A DNA stretch of 19,574 nucleotides. Source: Calditerrivibrio sp. (GTDB taxonomy: Bacteria > Chrysiogenota > Deferribacteres > Deferribacterales > Calditerrivibrionaceae). A program made the translations under genes and the position numbers. Positions within the stretch are counted from its first letter, which is position 1; each line of letters opens with the position of its first letter. Below, piece by piece: positions 8,911 through 16,388 of this stretch. The stretch covers positions 1 through 19,574 of the forward strand of contig JAIWOA010000057.1 in NCBI GenBank assembly GCA_020217115.1. The letters run 5' to 3'. The notes below the pieces were generated by a model, which was not told where the DNA came from, searched no databases, and saw only the letters and a list, made by a program, of their open reading frames with translations.

Positions 8911-10101
8911 CTACCTATCTATTTCACCGAGAACTATATCAACACTACCTATAATTCCCACAAGGTCAGCTAACATGTGGCCCTTCGCCATAGCCTCAAG
9001 AGCACCAAGGTTAACATACGAGGGTGCCCTGATCTTCAACCTGTAAGGTTTAGTATCCCCATCACTGACTATATAAAATCCAAGCTCACCCTTTGGAGCT
9101 TCAACACATCCGTAGGCCTCACCCTTTGGTGCCGCAAAACCCTTAGTTATTATATAAAACCTTCTTATTAGAGCTTCCATCTTCTCATATACATCTTCAT
9201 GTGAAGGGATCTCTATCCTTGGATCATCTGTCATTACAGGACCTTCAGGTATCTGATCAAGAGCCTGTTGAAGAATCTTATTAGACTCCCTCATCTCTTT
9301 TACCCTTACAAGGTAACGTGAATATATATCACATCCGTCAGACACTGCCACTTCAAATTTAAATCTATTATATATTCCGTATGGTTCATCTCTCCTCAGA
9401 TCAAAATCTATACCTGAACCTCTCATAATAGGGCCACTTACACCATAATCGAGGGCATCTTCCCTAGAAAGTTTACCAATACCAACAGTTCTGGAAAGCC
9501 AAATTCTATTTTTTGTAAGAAGGTTTTCGTAAGTATTTATTCTATCATCAAATATACTCACAAACTCTTTTAGCTTTTCAAAGAAAAGTGGAGGAACATC
9601 TTCCCTTATACCACCAACCCTTATCCAGGAACTTGTCATTCTTTGCCCTGTGGCAATCTCAAACATATCAAGGATAAGCTCCCTTTCCCTGAAAGCATAG
9701 AGAAAGACTGTCATTGCACCTATATCAAGAGCATGTGTAGCTATCCAGACAAGGTGGCTTGCAGCTCTCGCAAGCTCTGCAAAAATAACCCTCAAATACT
9801 CAGCCCTTTCAGGAATTTTTACATCAAAAAATTTCTCTACAGCCAAACAATATGCAAGATTGTTTGATAGAGGAGAAAGGTAATCCAATCTATCTGTCAA
9901 TGGGATAAATTGATGGTATGTTCTATGTTCTGCAAGCTTTTCAACACCCCTATGCAGAAAACCTACGTCAGGTCTCACACCAACAATAGTCTCTCCATCA
10001 AGATCAACAACAAGCCTCAAAACACCATGGGTACTTGGGTGTTGAGGTCCCATATTGACAGTAACAATTTCACTTAAATTATCTTTTACCATAGCACTCA
10101 T
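8911..10101 (-). CDS. nuoD: NADH-quinone oxidoreductase subunit D
   Basis: The 49-kDa homologue of complex I, related to the large subunit of NiFe hydrogenases. It lines the quinone pocket with NuoB. It is a single 396-residue NuoD, not fused to NuoC as in E. coli. The N-terminal GPQHPSTHGVLRL (18-30) holds the conserved histidines, FLHRGVEKLAE and DRLDYLSPLSNN (70-81, with Tyr74) follow, and the C-terminus ends with the typical VDIVLGEIDR. The NiFe-binding cysteines are absent, as expected. SD GAGGTGC precedes ATG 10101; the gap to nuoC is 15 bp. Confidence 0.97.
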   Translation of the reverse strand: MSAMVKDNLSEIVTVNMGPQHPSTHGVLRLVVDLDGETIVGVRPDVGFLHRGVEKLAEHRTYHQFIPLTDRLDYLSPLSNNLAYCLAVEKFFDVKIPERAEYLRVIFAELARAASHLVWIATHALDIGAMTVFLYAFRERELILDMFEIATGQRMTSSWIRVGGIREDVPPLFFEKLKEFVSIFDDRINTYENLLTKNRIWLSRTVGIGKLSREDALDYGVSGPIMRGSGIDFDLRRDEPYGIYNRFKFEVAVSDGCDIYSRYLVRVKEMRESNKILQQALDQIPEGPVMTDDPRIEIPSHEDVYEKMEALIRRFYIITKGFAAPKGEAYGCVEAPKGELGFYIVSDGDTKPYRLKIRAPSYVNLGALEAMAKGHMLADLVGIIGSVDIVLGEIDR

Positions 10102-10116
10102 TTAAGCACCTCTAAA

Positions 10117-10611
10117 CTATCTGCTGAACTTAAGGCCTAAGCCTTGTTCATCAGCATTATTAAACCACTTTCTTCCCTTAAGCGGATAATCTTTCCTGAG
10201 AGGATGCCCTTCAAAGAATTCAGGCAAAAGTATTCTTCTAAGATCAGGATGTCCTTCAAATTTAACACCCACAAGATCGTATTGTTCCCTCTCAAGATAG
10301 TTCGCACCCTTCCATATATCAACGACACTGTCTATTTTATCACCTTCAATAGCAACTTTTACAAACACTCTGATCTTGTTTGCCACAGAAAACAGATTGT
10401 AAACTATATCAAACTTTTCCTTCCTCTTAGGCCAGTGAGTTGCAACAATATCTACAAGGTATTCAAAACCAAAATCATACTTCATACTTCTAAGAAGCTC
10501 CTTGTAGCAAGATCTGTCAACAACGATAAATCTGGATCCAAACTTTTCATAACTACTCGTCTTAGAAGGAAACTTTTCTTCTATTTTTTTTACCAAATCA
10601 CTAAAATTCAT
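10117..10611 (-). CDS. nuoC: NADH-quinone oxidoreductase subunit C
   Basis: The 30-kDa subunit of the complex I peripheral arm; it has a structural role next to NuoD. It has 164 residues from ATG 10611. The family signature is clear at the C-terminal half: REQYDLVGVKFEGHPDLRRI and LLPEFFEGHPLRKDYPLKGR. A GTG at 10617 would add two residues, but the SD GAGG (10617-10620) overlaps it, whereas the ATG lies 5 nt downstream of it, so the ATG is chosen. nuoB ends 7 bp upstream. Nothing is odd. Confidence 0.95.
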   Translation of the reverse strand: MNFSDLVKKIEEKFPSKTSSYEKFGSRFIVVDRSCYKELLRSMKYDFGFEYLVDIVATHWPKRKEKFDIVYNLFSVANKIRVFVKVAIEGDKIDSVVDIWKGANYLEREQYDLVGVKFEGHPDLRRILLPEFFEGHPLRKDYPLKGRKWFNNADEQGLGLKFSR

Positions 10612-10618
10612 ACGCACC

Positions 10619-11095
10619 TCACTTTCTCAACACTTTGTCACTCTTGATCTTCTCCTGAAGAGCAACAAGAGCATCTAACAAAGCTTCAGGTCTTGGTGGA
10701 CATCCAGGGATATAAAAATCTACTGGCACTATCTCATCCACACCCTGAACTGTAGAATATGTATCAAAAATCCCACCACTTGTGGCACAGCTACCCATTG
10801 CAATAACCCATTTAGGTTCAGGCATCTGATCATAAACCTTTCTAACTACTGGAGCCATTTTCCTGGTAACAGTTCCAGCAACAATCATAAGATCCGATTG
10901 TCTTGGAGTAGCCCTAAAAATAATTCCAAGCCTGTCAAGGTCATATTTGGAAGCACCAGCAGCCATCATCTCTATAGCACAACATGCAAGACCAAAGGTA
11001 ACTGGCCATAAAGATGAACGCCTTGCCCAATTGATTACCCCATCAACAGTAGAAGTAATAATATTGTCTGAAAACTTATGCTCCATTAAGCCCAT
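10619..11095 (-). CDS. nuoB: NADH-quinone oxidoreductase subunit B
   Basis: Carries cluster N2, the last iron-sulfur centre before quinone. It has 158 residues from ATG 11095 (MGLMEHKF). All four N2 ligands are present: the tandem Cys38-Cys39 ([11 protein letters not shown]), Cys103 (MGSCATSGG) and Cys132 ([12 protein letters not shown]). The frame is open upstream to a TTG at 11116, but SD AAAGGAG (11103-11109) is 7 nt before ATG 11095 and would be inside the longer form. The gene overlaps the end of nuoA by 10 bp. The TAATG junction at 11084-11088 gives another possible start at ATG 11086, less well placed relative to the SD. Confidence 0.96.
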   Translation of the reverse strand: MGLMEHKFSDNIITSTVDGVINWARRSSLWPVTFGLACCAIEMMAAGASKYDLDRLGIIFRATPRQSDLMIVAGTVTRKMAPVVRKVYDQMPEPKWVIAMGSCATSGGIFDTYSTVQGVDEIVPVDFYIPGCPPRPEALLDALVALQEKIKSDKVLRK

Positions 11096-11439
11096 TCTAA
11101 CGCTCCTTTCTTCCAAGCATAAAAATAGCCAAACACTAAGATTATGATGAAGACAATCATTTCAATAAGACCAAAAAGCCCTAATACATCAAAAGAAACT
11201 GCCCAGGGAAAAAGAAATACCGTTTCCACATCAAATATCACAAAAAGCATAGCAATTACATAAAACCTAACATTGTACCTCTGCCTTGCATCACTAAATT
11301 CAGGCATACCGCACTCATAAACGCTTAACTTGACCTTTTCAGGTTTTCTGGGTCTTATCAAAAAACCCACCGAAATACTTATAAGACCTATTAGTGCCGC
11401 TATCACTAACATTAATGCAATTGGTAAATATCCGCTCAT
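11086..11439 (-). CDS. nuoA: NADH-quinone oxidoreductase subunit A
   Basis: First gene of the operon; membrane subunit (ND3 homologue) of 117 residues with three predicted helices (about 5-27, 58-79 and 87-109). The loop after helix 1 holds the family signature [12 protein letters not shown] with Cys43, and helix 2 has the typical [25 protein letters not shown] precedes ATG 11439. The promoter described at 11475-11503 would give a leader of about 29 nt. Confidence 0.97.
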   Translation of the reverse strand: MSGYLPIALMLVIAALIGLISISVGFLIRPRKPEKVKLSVYECGMPEFSDARQRYNVRFYVIAMLFVIFDVETVFLFPWAVSFDVLGLFGLIEMIVFIIILVFGYFYAWKKGALEWA

Positions 11440-11474
11440 ATTCTCACCTCTGTATTTTGTATACAGTATTCAAC

Positions 11475-11503
11475 CTTCTAACATATCAAAACAAAACTGT
11501 CAA
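11475..11503 (-). promoter_or_regulatory. Promoter of the nuo operon
   Basis: Read on the minus strand, a perfect -35 box TTGACA (11498-11503) is followed by a 17-bp spacer and TAGAAG (11475-11480). The -10 box matches the consensus at four of six positions and is preceded by TGT in an extended -10 arrangement. Transcription would start near 11468. It lies in the 172-bp gap between rluD and nuoA. I see no clear intrinsic terminator after rluD, so some read-through from rluD is possible. Confidence 0.7.
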
Positions 11504-11611
11504 CAATAAACATCGTTTTACCATCAATAATATTTATAACATAAACAGCTATAAAACCTGACTATAAAAGTATGTATTAATAATTTCTATTAGTAGTATC
11601 ATAACACACTA

Positions 11612-12532
11612 TCAATATTTCAAACCATATTTTGCAATTAATTGTAACATATCAAAAGGTAACGCTGATTCAAAGGAAACAAATTCACTCTTAAATGGAT
11701 CAGTGAAAGATATTTTACTGGAATGTAGAGCCTGCCTTGATATACCATAACTCATCACTTTTTTCCCACCATAAAGCTCATCACCTATTAAAGGAAAACC
11801 TATATGTGACATATGTACCCTTATCTGATGAGTTCTACCTGTAAATATTCTTACCCTGCATATAAATATATTTTTACCTCTATCAATAACTTCAACATTG
11901 CTTATCGCTATCTTACCCTCATCCACAACAGCCATCTTTTGACGATTATTTTTACACCTACCTATATAATTTTCTATTTTATAGCTATCTCTTTCTGGAT
12001 TCCCGGAGCATATTGCAATATACTCCTTAATGACATCCCTATCTGCAAACATACTGGATAGCTTTTGTCTTGCATCTCTATTCTTTGCTATTATCATCAC
12101 TCCTGAAGTGTCTTTGTCTAACCTATGAACTATACCTGGTCTGCAATTTTCATCATCATTGATAACAAATCGATGTAGAATACCATTTACTAATGTATCA
12201 GAATTATTCCCTGGTGCTGGATGAACCACAAGACCAGCTGGTTTATCTATGACAGCATAGTTTTGATTGTCTTCCAAAACATTGAATGGTATATCCTTTG
12301 GTGTCAAATCTATAGACTCATCAGGAATTTTAACCAAACAAACATCTCCAGAATTTACTTTTGAAGAGGCTTTGCATATCTTGCCATTCAATAGGACGAG
12401 TCCATCATCAATGATATTTTTAAAAAAAGATCTTGAATAACCTAATTTAGAAAAAAGATACTGGTCTATTCTCTTTCCAGAATCTTCAGCAATCAATCTT
12501 ATTTCCTCAATAATTTTCACATCTTTTGACAT
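11612..12532 (-). CDS. rluD: RluD-family 23S rRNA pseudouridine synthase
   Basis: Pseudouridine synthase of the RluA/RluD family, 306 residues. An N-terminal S4 RNA-binding domain (about 19-68, KRIDQYLFSKLGYSRS onward) precedes the catalytic domain. The catalytic aspartate is Asp139 in GIVHRLDKDTSGVMI, and FTGRTHQIRVHMSHIGFPLI and GDELYGG are further family motifs. RluD modifies helix 69 of 23S rRNA in E. coli; the exact target here cannot be read from sequence (RluA or RluC type is possible, but the S4 domain favours RluC/D). The frame extends to a TTG at 12568, but ATG 12532 (MSKDVKII) fits the family better, and the TTG falls inside a likely -35 box. No SD is visible. Confidence 0.9.
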   Translation of the reverse strand: MSKDVKIIEEIRLIAEDSGKRIDQYLFSKLGYSRSFFKNIIDDGLVLLNGKICKASSKVNSGDVCLVKIPDESIDLTPKDIPFNVLEDNQNYAVIDKPAGLVVHPAPGNNSDTLVNGILHRFVINDDENCRPGIVHRLDKDTSGVMIIAKNRDARQKLSSMFADRDVIKEYIAICSGNPERDSYKIENYIGRCKNNRQKMAVVDEGKIAISNVEVIDRGKNIFICRVRIFTGRTHQIRVHMSHIGFPLIGDELYGGKKVMSYGISRQALHSSKISFTDPFKSEFVSFESALPFDMLQLIAKYGLKY

Positions 12533-12540
12533 AACATATC

Positions 12541-12568
12541 TGTATATCAAATAAAATAAAAACTTCAA
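12541..12568 (-). promoter_or_regulatory. Putative rluD promoter, very close to the start codon
   Basis: On the minus strand, TTGAAG (12563-12568), a 16-bp spacer and TATACA (12541-12546), which lies directly after TGA. Only eight bases separate the -10 box from ATG 12532, so the transcript would begin about at the start codon. The gene has no SD, which agrees with this. Each box matches the consensus at four of six positions. Confidence 0.45.
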
Positions 12569-12595
12569 TAAATTTGTTTTTTTACCATATTACTA

Positions 12596-12624
12596 TTGAA
12601 TTGGAAGATATTTAAATATATAAT
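12596..12624 (+). promoter_or_regulatory. Promoter of the epimerase/12-TM pair, predicted leaderless
   Basis: TTGAAT (12596-12601), a 17-bp spacer and a perfect TATAAT (12619-12624). The -10 box ends five bases before ATG 12630, so the usual start of transcription falls on or next to the ATG. No SD precedes the ATG. This spacing is the hallmark of leaderless mRNAs in other bacteria. Confidence 0.65.
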
Positions 12625-12629
12625 TTTTT

Positions 12630-13982
12630 ATGACAAAATTTAGCAGAAGAATGATTTTTGCACACACAGTGGAAGATCTCTTTTCATGGCATGAAAGAAA
12701 AGGAGTTATAAAAAGGTTAATACCTCCATGGGAAAATGTATCAGTAATAAAGGAGCCAGAATCCCTAAATAATTCAGAGGCAGTATTACTACTAAAGCTT
12801 GCCCCACTGGTGCAATTTAGATGGCATGCAATACACCTCGATTACATAAAAAATAAGCAATTCAAAGATATACAGCTTTCTGGCCCCTTTAGAAAATGGG
12901 AACATAAACATATTTTCAATGAAATAGATGGACAACATTCAGAGCTTGTGGATGATATAGATTTTGAGCCTATGTTCAGACTATTCTCTAATATTTTTGC
13001 AGAAAAAGTTATTTTACAAAAATTATCTTCTACCTTCGCTTACAGACATACAATTACCAGAAATGATCTTGACTTTCTGAATAGTATAAAACCTGAAAAA
13101 AAATTGAATATCGCAATAGCAGGTTCACGAGGGATGATAGGGAGGGCATTAATCCCTTTACTGGAAAGTCATGGACACACAGTATACCCTATCTTTAGAG
13201 AACAAATTGATAATTCAGTATATTTTGATCAAATAAATTCTACTCTCACAGGTAATCAAGAAAATATAGATATAGTAATTAATCTTGCAGGTGAACCGAT
13301 AGGGGAGAGTCGATGGACAGATGAGAAAAAGACACTATTTGAAAAAAGTCGAATAGATTTTACAAAATCTTTAATTACAGCATGTTCAAAACTACCTCAG
13401 AAACCATTCCATTTCATAAATGCATCCGCTATAGGATTTTATGGGAATCGAAATACCTTGTTGACAGAAGAATCTCCAAAGGGGGATCTTTATATCTCTG
13501 ACCTATGCGAAAAATGGGAAAAATCTACAGAAAATAGTTTTATGAAAACGACAATTTTGAGAATAGGTGTAGTCTTATCTCCTGCTTCGGGGGCACTGAG
13601 AAAACTTATAAATCTTTGCAATTTAAATCTAGGGGCAAAGCTGGGTACAGGGGAACAATTGATAAGCTGGATAACAATAGATGACCTTATCTACAGCATT
13701 TTACATATAATATACAACAAACTGGAGGGTGTTTTTAATATGACGACGCCACATCCAGTAACCCAAAGGGAGATGGTGGACAAAATTTCTGCTAACCTTA
13801 AAAGAACAAGATTCATATCTCTAAATGAGGATCTTGTTAGAGCAGTATATGGCAAAATGGGTGATGAAATACTGTTGTCAAGTAGCAATGCATATCCAGA
13901 AAAGCTTATAAAGAGTGGTTTTAACTTCTATTTTGAGAATATAGATAAAGCACTGAGACATTTGATGGGGATAAATTCATGA
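12630..13982 (+). CDS. SRPBCC domain fused to a TIGR01777-type NAD(P)-dependent epimerase
   Basis: A 450-residue fusion. Residues 1 to about 145 are a SRPBCC (START-like) fold that normally binds a hydrophobic ligand (FSWHERKGVIKRLIPPW; LSGPFRKWEHKHIFNE). Residues from about 159 are an atypical short-chain dehydrogenase (YfcH/SDR39U1 family): nucleotide motif GSRGMIG (165-171), NLAGEPIGESRW (218-229), NASAIGFYGNR (264-274), LRIGVVLSP (310-318) and SWITIDDL (346-353). A C-terminal DUF1731-like tail contains GVFNMTTPHPVTQREM. The substrate is unknown for the family. The MTKFSRR start matches the usual beginning of the SRPBCC part. The stop overlaps the next gene by ATGA, so the two are an operon. 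The fusion itself is known from other bacteria. Confidence 0.9.
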   Translation: MTKFSRRMIFAHTVEDLFSWHERKGVIKRLIPPWENVSVIKEPESLNNSEAVLLLKLAPLVQFRWHAIHLDYIKNKQFKDIQLSGPFRKWEHKHIFNEIDGQHSELVDDIDFEPMFRLFSNIFAEKVILQKLSSTFAYRHTITRNDLDFLNSIKPEKKLNIAIAGSRGMIGRALIPLLESHGHTVYPIFREQIDNSVYFDQINSTLTGNQENIDIVINLAGEPIGESRWTDEKKTLFEKSRIDFTKSLITACSKLPQKPFHFINASAIGFYGNRNTLLTEESPKGDLYISDLCEKWEKSTENSFMKTTILRIGVVLSPASGALRKLINLCNLNLGAKLGTGEQLISWITIDDLIYSILHIIYNKLEGVFNMTTPHPVTQREMVDKISANLKRTRFISLNEDLVRAVYGKMGDEILLSSSNAYPEKLIKSGFNFYFENIDKALRHLMGINS

Positions 13983-15091
13983 GTGAAAAAAATAGAGCAA
14001 TATTTTTTTGTATCATATTAATTGCACTCCTATTTGGTTTTATGCATCATTTCTTTCCAGAAATACATTTTGAAAGGCTTCATATTTTCCTTTTAAATTT
14101 ATGCACAGGTGGAACTCTCATAATATACTTAACTGAAGGTAAAACTATATTTTCATTAAAAACTACTGTTTTTTTTATATCATCTTTTATATACGCAATA
14201 TTTTCATTTTTAGAGATCTACAATATGGCTATAGCAATATCTCTTCTCCTTTTTGTAGTTGTTGAAACAATACGAATAAAAAAATTCGGTTTTTTTCCCT
14301 ATAATTTTTTTGATACAAAATCTAAAATGGCGGAAAAATTTCACAATGCATCTTTATTATGTCTATCAATAGGAATTTTACTATCGACATTTGCAATAAT
14401 AAATCATGAATATCTGAAGCTTTTACCCTTTAGAAAATTTGAGTTAAATACCTTTTTTCTCGGTTTTTCGTTCCCTGTTTCATTGATAACATTGTCAATA
14501 ATATTCTCAACAATGAAAAAAGCTCCATCTAATACCCATAAAATATTAAAAATATTATCTTTCTGGATTATAAATGTCGGGGTCATAATCTTTTTCATAT
14601 TTATTTTATTTGAGTCATTTATTCTTGAACTAATCATCTCCTTGATACTTTTTTTCACTGTAGCATTGGTTTTCTGGATGTATTATAGACTTGGCTTCAA
14701 AGAACAAAGAAAACTTTTTCTCTCATCTGCAATAGGATTTTTAAATATTACTGCAATAACAGGAGTTGCCTACATATTTTTATATTTTACTAATCATTAC
14801 ACCCCGGAAAATAGTAAAATAATAAAAGATATACACAGAATAGTTTCTCTATATGGATGGAATCTTACAGGTATAATAGTTATTTTGAGGAATAATGATT
14901 TTCCAATTGATCTTAATTCCTATAGAATAATTTTGTTGCACTGGATTTCAACAATCATACTAATACCTGCTGGATACTATTTCCCAGCCATGGCCCTGAT
15001 AGCAACAATAACCTTTGGAGTATTTATATACATTGTACTCTTTAGAAAAACTAAAACGATATCTATGGATGGAAAAGTTCCTGAATTTTAG
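13979..15091 (+). CDS. Polytopic membrane protein of unknown function
   Basis: A 370-residue, very hydrophobic protein with about twelve predicted membrane helices (near 7-26, 34-52, 60-79, 82-98, 122-141, 156-178, 192-212, 213-236, 246-270, 286-303, 315-335 and 336-355). I recognise no family. Several histidines lie in or next to helices (His35, 122, 143, 286, 321), and there is a YGWNLTG segment at 292-298. That could mean a haem or metal site, but this is a guess. The start ATG overlaps the stop of the epimerase fusion (ATGA) and has GGGGA eight bases upstream inside that gene. The last 29 bp overlap, on the other strand, the end of the SRPBCC gene. Context suggests a role shared with the epimerase. 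Confidence 0.85.
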   Translation: MSEKNRAIFFCIILIALLFGFMHHFFPEIHFERLHIFLLNLCTGGTLIIYLTEGKTIFSLKTTVFFISSFIYAIFSFLEIYNMAIAISLLLFVVVETIRIKKFGFFPYNFFDTKSKMAEKFHNASLLCLSIGILLSTFAIINHEYLKLLPFRKFELNTFFLGFSFPVSLITLSIIFSTMKKAPSNTHKILKILSFWIINVGVIIFFIFILFESFILELIISLILFFTVALVFWMYYRLGFKEQRKLFLSSAIGFLNITAITGVAYIFLYFTNHYTPENSKIIKDIHRIVSLYGWNLTGIIVILRNNDFPIDLNSYRIILLHWISTIILIPAGYYFPAMALIATITFGVFIYIVLFRKTKTISMDGKVPEF

Positions 15092-15518
15092 AACTTCTAA
15101 AATCGAAAATATCCTTTAGTTTTCTACCTACATAACCGGACAAAATCTCCCCAAAAGGGTAAAATGGCAACATATAATTTACAATATCTGTCATTTCAAC
15201 ACCACCTTCAACCTCTTTAAAGATATGCTGGTGATGCCAGAATTTATAGGGACCAAACCTCTGTTCATCTACAAAATAAAAAGGTTCTCTTACATGTGTT
15301 ATCTCTGTTACCCATTTAAAAGGTATATTTAATATTGGAGAAACTCTGTATTCAATAATCATACCTGCATACATTCTACTATCAATTTTAGTAACAACAT
15401 TAAATCCAAGCCAATCTGGAGTTATTTCCTCAAGATTGTAGGGGGAAGAAAAATATTCCCACACCCTATCGATATCCATTTTCAATAGCTGAACCCTTTT
15501 TAATGTATACAATTTCAT
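15063..15518 (-). CDS. Stand-alone SRPBCC (START-like ligand-binding) protein
   Basis: A soluble 151-residue protein of the polyketide cyclase/START-like fold, of the type annotated as ligand-binding SRPBCC family. Visible landmarks are MDIDRVWEYFSSPYNLEEIT (14-33, first helices), MIIEYRVSPILNIPFKW (middle strands), FGPYKFWHHQHIFKEVEGG and a long C-terminal helix (about 125-150). Ligand and reaction are unknown. The GPYKFWHHQHIF stretch lines up with GPFRKWEHKHIF in the SRPBCC domain of the epimerase fusion. The start ATG overlaps the ccdA stop (ATGA), so it is translated as the second gene of a ccdA operon. Its 3' end overlaps the convergent 12-TM gene. Confidence 0.87.
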   Translation of the reverse strand: MKLYTLKRVQLLKMDIDRVWEYFSSPYNLEEITPDWLGFNVVTKIDSRMYAGMIIEYRVSPILNIPFKWVTEITHVREPFYFVDEQRFGPYKFWHHQHIFKEVEGGVEMTDIVNYMLPFYPFGEILSGYVGRKLKDIFDFRSSKIQELFHP

Positions 15519-16249
15519 CCTAATTTAAGCAAAAATGGGAATATTGTTGTCAAAAAGGATACTATGATTGTTAAAGAGCCTGAAATCATCAAAATACCCA
15601 CCAATATCAAAAACAGACCAGAAACTCTTTCGACTATTAAAACATACTTCGAAGCCTTTTTCATGTTACTTATCACAAATCCGAGTAAAATAGCAGATAT
15701 GAGAAATGGGATCCAAAGACCCAGAGAATATACGAAAAGCATTGACATACCATACAACACAGTTTCTCCCCTTGATGCGAGTGACAATACACCTGCCAGT
15801 ATAGGACCTACACAGGGTGTCCATCCAAGTACAAAGGCTATACCAAGTAAAAAAGCTTCAACGAAGAAAGGAGCGTTGATACGTTTGTAATTCCATTTCT
15901 TCTGAATGAGTAATTGATTTATCTTATAAAGACCAAGAAGATGAATACCCAGTATAATTATTATAATACCAGCTATTTTTTCAAAGTAAATCCTGTATGT
16001 ATTGAGTATTTTACCAATTTCCGTAGCAGTAGCTCCAAGTAATACAAATATGAGGGTAAAGCCTAACCCAAAAAAAACAGCACCAAAGAATGCCTTAACC
16101 TTTGCACCTTTACAATTTTGAGAAGTAAGACAATCTATACTTTCCCCAGAAATAAAAGATATGTAGCCCGGAAGTAGGGGTAATACACAGGGGGACAAAA
16201 AAGTTAATAAGCCAGCAACAAACACTCCAAAGAATGTAACATTTTCCAT
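15515..16249 (-). CDS. ccdA: CcdA/DsbD-type thiol-disulfide membrane transporter
   Basis: Inner-membrane protein of 244 residues and about six helices that passes reducing equivalents from cytoplasmic thioredoxin to the cell envelope, for example to apocytochrome c. The two family cysteines are Cys21 in FLSPCVLPLLPGY and Cys146 in LGWTPCVGPILAG, each after a proline as in CcdA and the DsbD core. Two extra cysteines (Cys40, Cys46) sit in the loop after helix 1. There is no N- or C-terminal thioredoxin domain, so this is CcdA rather than full DsbD. SD GAGGTCC precedes ATG 16249. The downstream SRPBCC gene overlaps by 4 bp. No cytochrome c gene is in the window. Confidence 0.92.
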   Translation of the reverse strand: MENVTFFGVFVAGLLTFLSPCVLPLLPGYISFISGESIDCLTSQNCKGAKVKAFFGAVFFGLGFTLIFVLLGATATEIGKILNTYRIYFEKIAGIIIIILGIHLLGLYKINQLLIQKKWNYKRINAPFFVEAFLLGIAFVLGWTPCVGPILAGVLSLASRGETVLYGMSMLFVYSLGLWIPFLISAILLGFVISNMKKASKYVLIVERVSGLFLILVGILMISGSLTIIVSFLTTIFPFLLKLG

Positions 16250-16263
16250 ATGGACCTCGTTGA

Positions 16264-16285
16264 TATATTCAGAATATAGAATATA
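16264..16285. promoter_or_regulatory. Putative operator at the ccdA transcription start
   Basis: A perfect 7-1-7 inverted repeat, TATATTC-A-GAATATA (16264-16278), is followed directly by a second copy of GAATATA (16279-16285). Read on the minus strand this is two tandem half-sites and one inverted half-site. The array covers the -10 box and the expected +1 of the ccdA promoter, a position typical for a repressor. The 7-1-7 geometry is that of Fur/PerR-family boxes, but the bases do not match a known consensus well. AT-rich sequence makes chance palindromes more likely. Confidence 0.5.
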
Positions 16286-16307
16286 TTTTTAAAACTGATA
16301 TTGTCAA
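16280..16307 (-). promoter_or_regulatory. Promoter of the ccdA-SRPBCC operon
   Basis: On the minus strand, a perfect TTGACA (16302-16307), a 16-bp spacer and TATATT (16280-16285, five of six matches to TATAAT). Transcription would begin near 16273, giving a leader of about 24 nt that contains the SD of ccdA. Confidence 0.7.
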
Positions 16308-16328
16308 GATCCCTTTAAATTTCATCCC

Positions 16329-16356
16329 TTGAAAAATCTGAAATTTTTTGTAATTT
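16329..16356 (+). promoter_or_regulatory. Possible htpG promoter with heat-shock-like -35
   Basis: CCCTTGAAA (16326-16334) matches the core of the sigma32 -35 element of E. coli, and TTGAAA also serves as a sigma70 -35. A -10 is poorly defined: TAATTT (16351-16356) at a 16-bp spacing is a weak match and no CCCCAT element is seen. AAATTTC (16317-16323) and GAAATTT (16340-16346) form an inverted repeat around the -35. Confidence 0.3.
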
Positions 16357-16388
16357 ATCTTTCTGTAACAAAAAAATAATGAGGTGAA

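Noticed and set aside
10144..10647. Plus-strand open frame of 167 codons opposite nuoC
   Set aside because: It lies antisense to a clear nuoC, its product resembles no family and is rich in Lys/Phe/Ile as expected from an antisense frame of AT-rich DNA.
12533..12568. TTG start at 12568 for rluD
   Set aside because: It adds a hydrophobic 12-residue tail not seen in the family and coincides with a probable -35 box; ATG 12532 fits better.
16250..16388. CIRCE (HrcA) operator before htpG
   Set aside because: No TTAGCACTC-N9-GAGTGCTAA or close variant is present.
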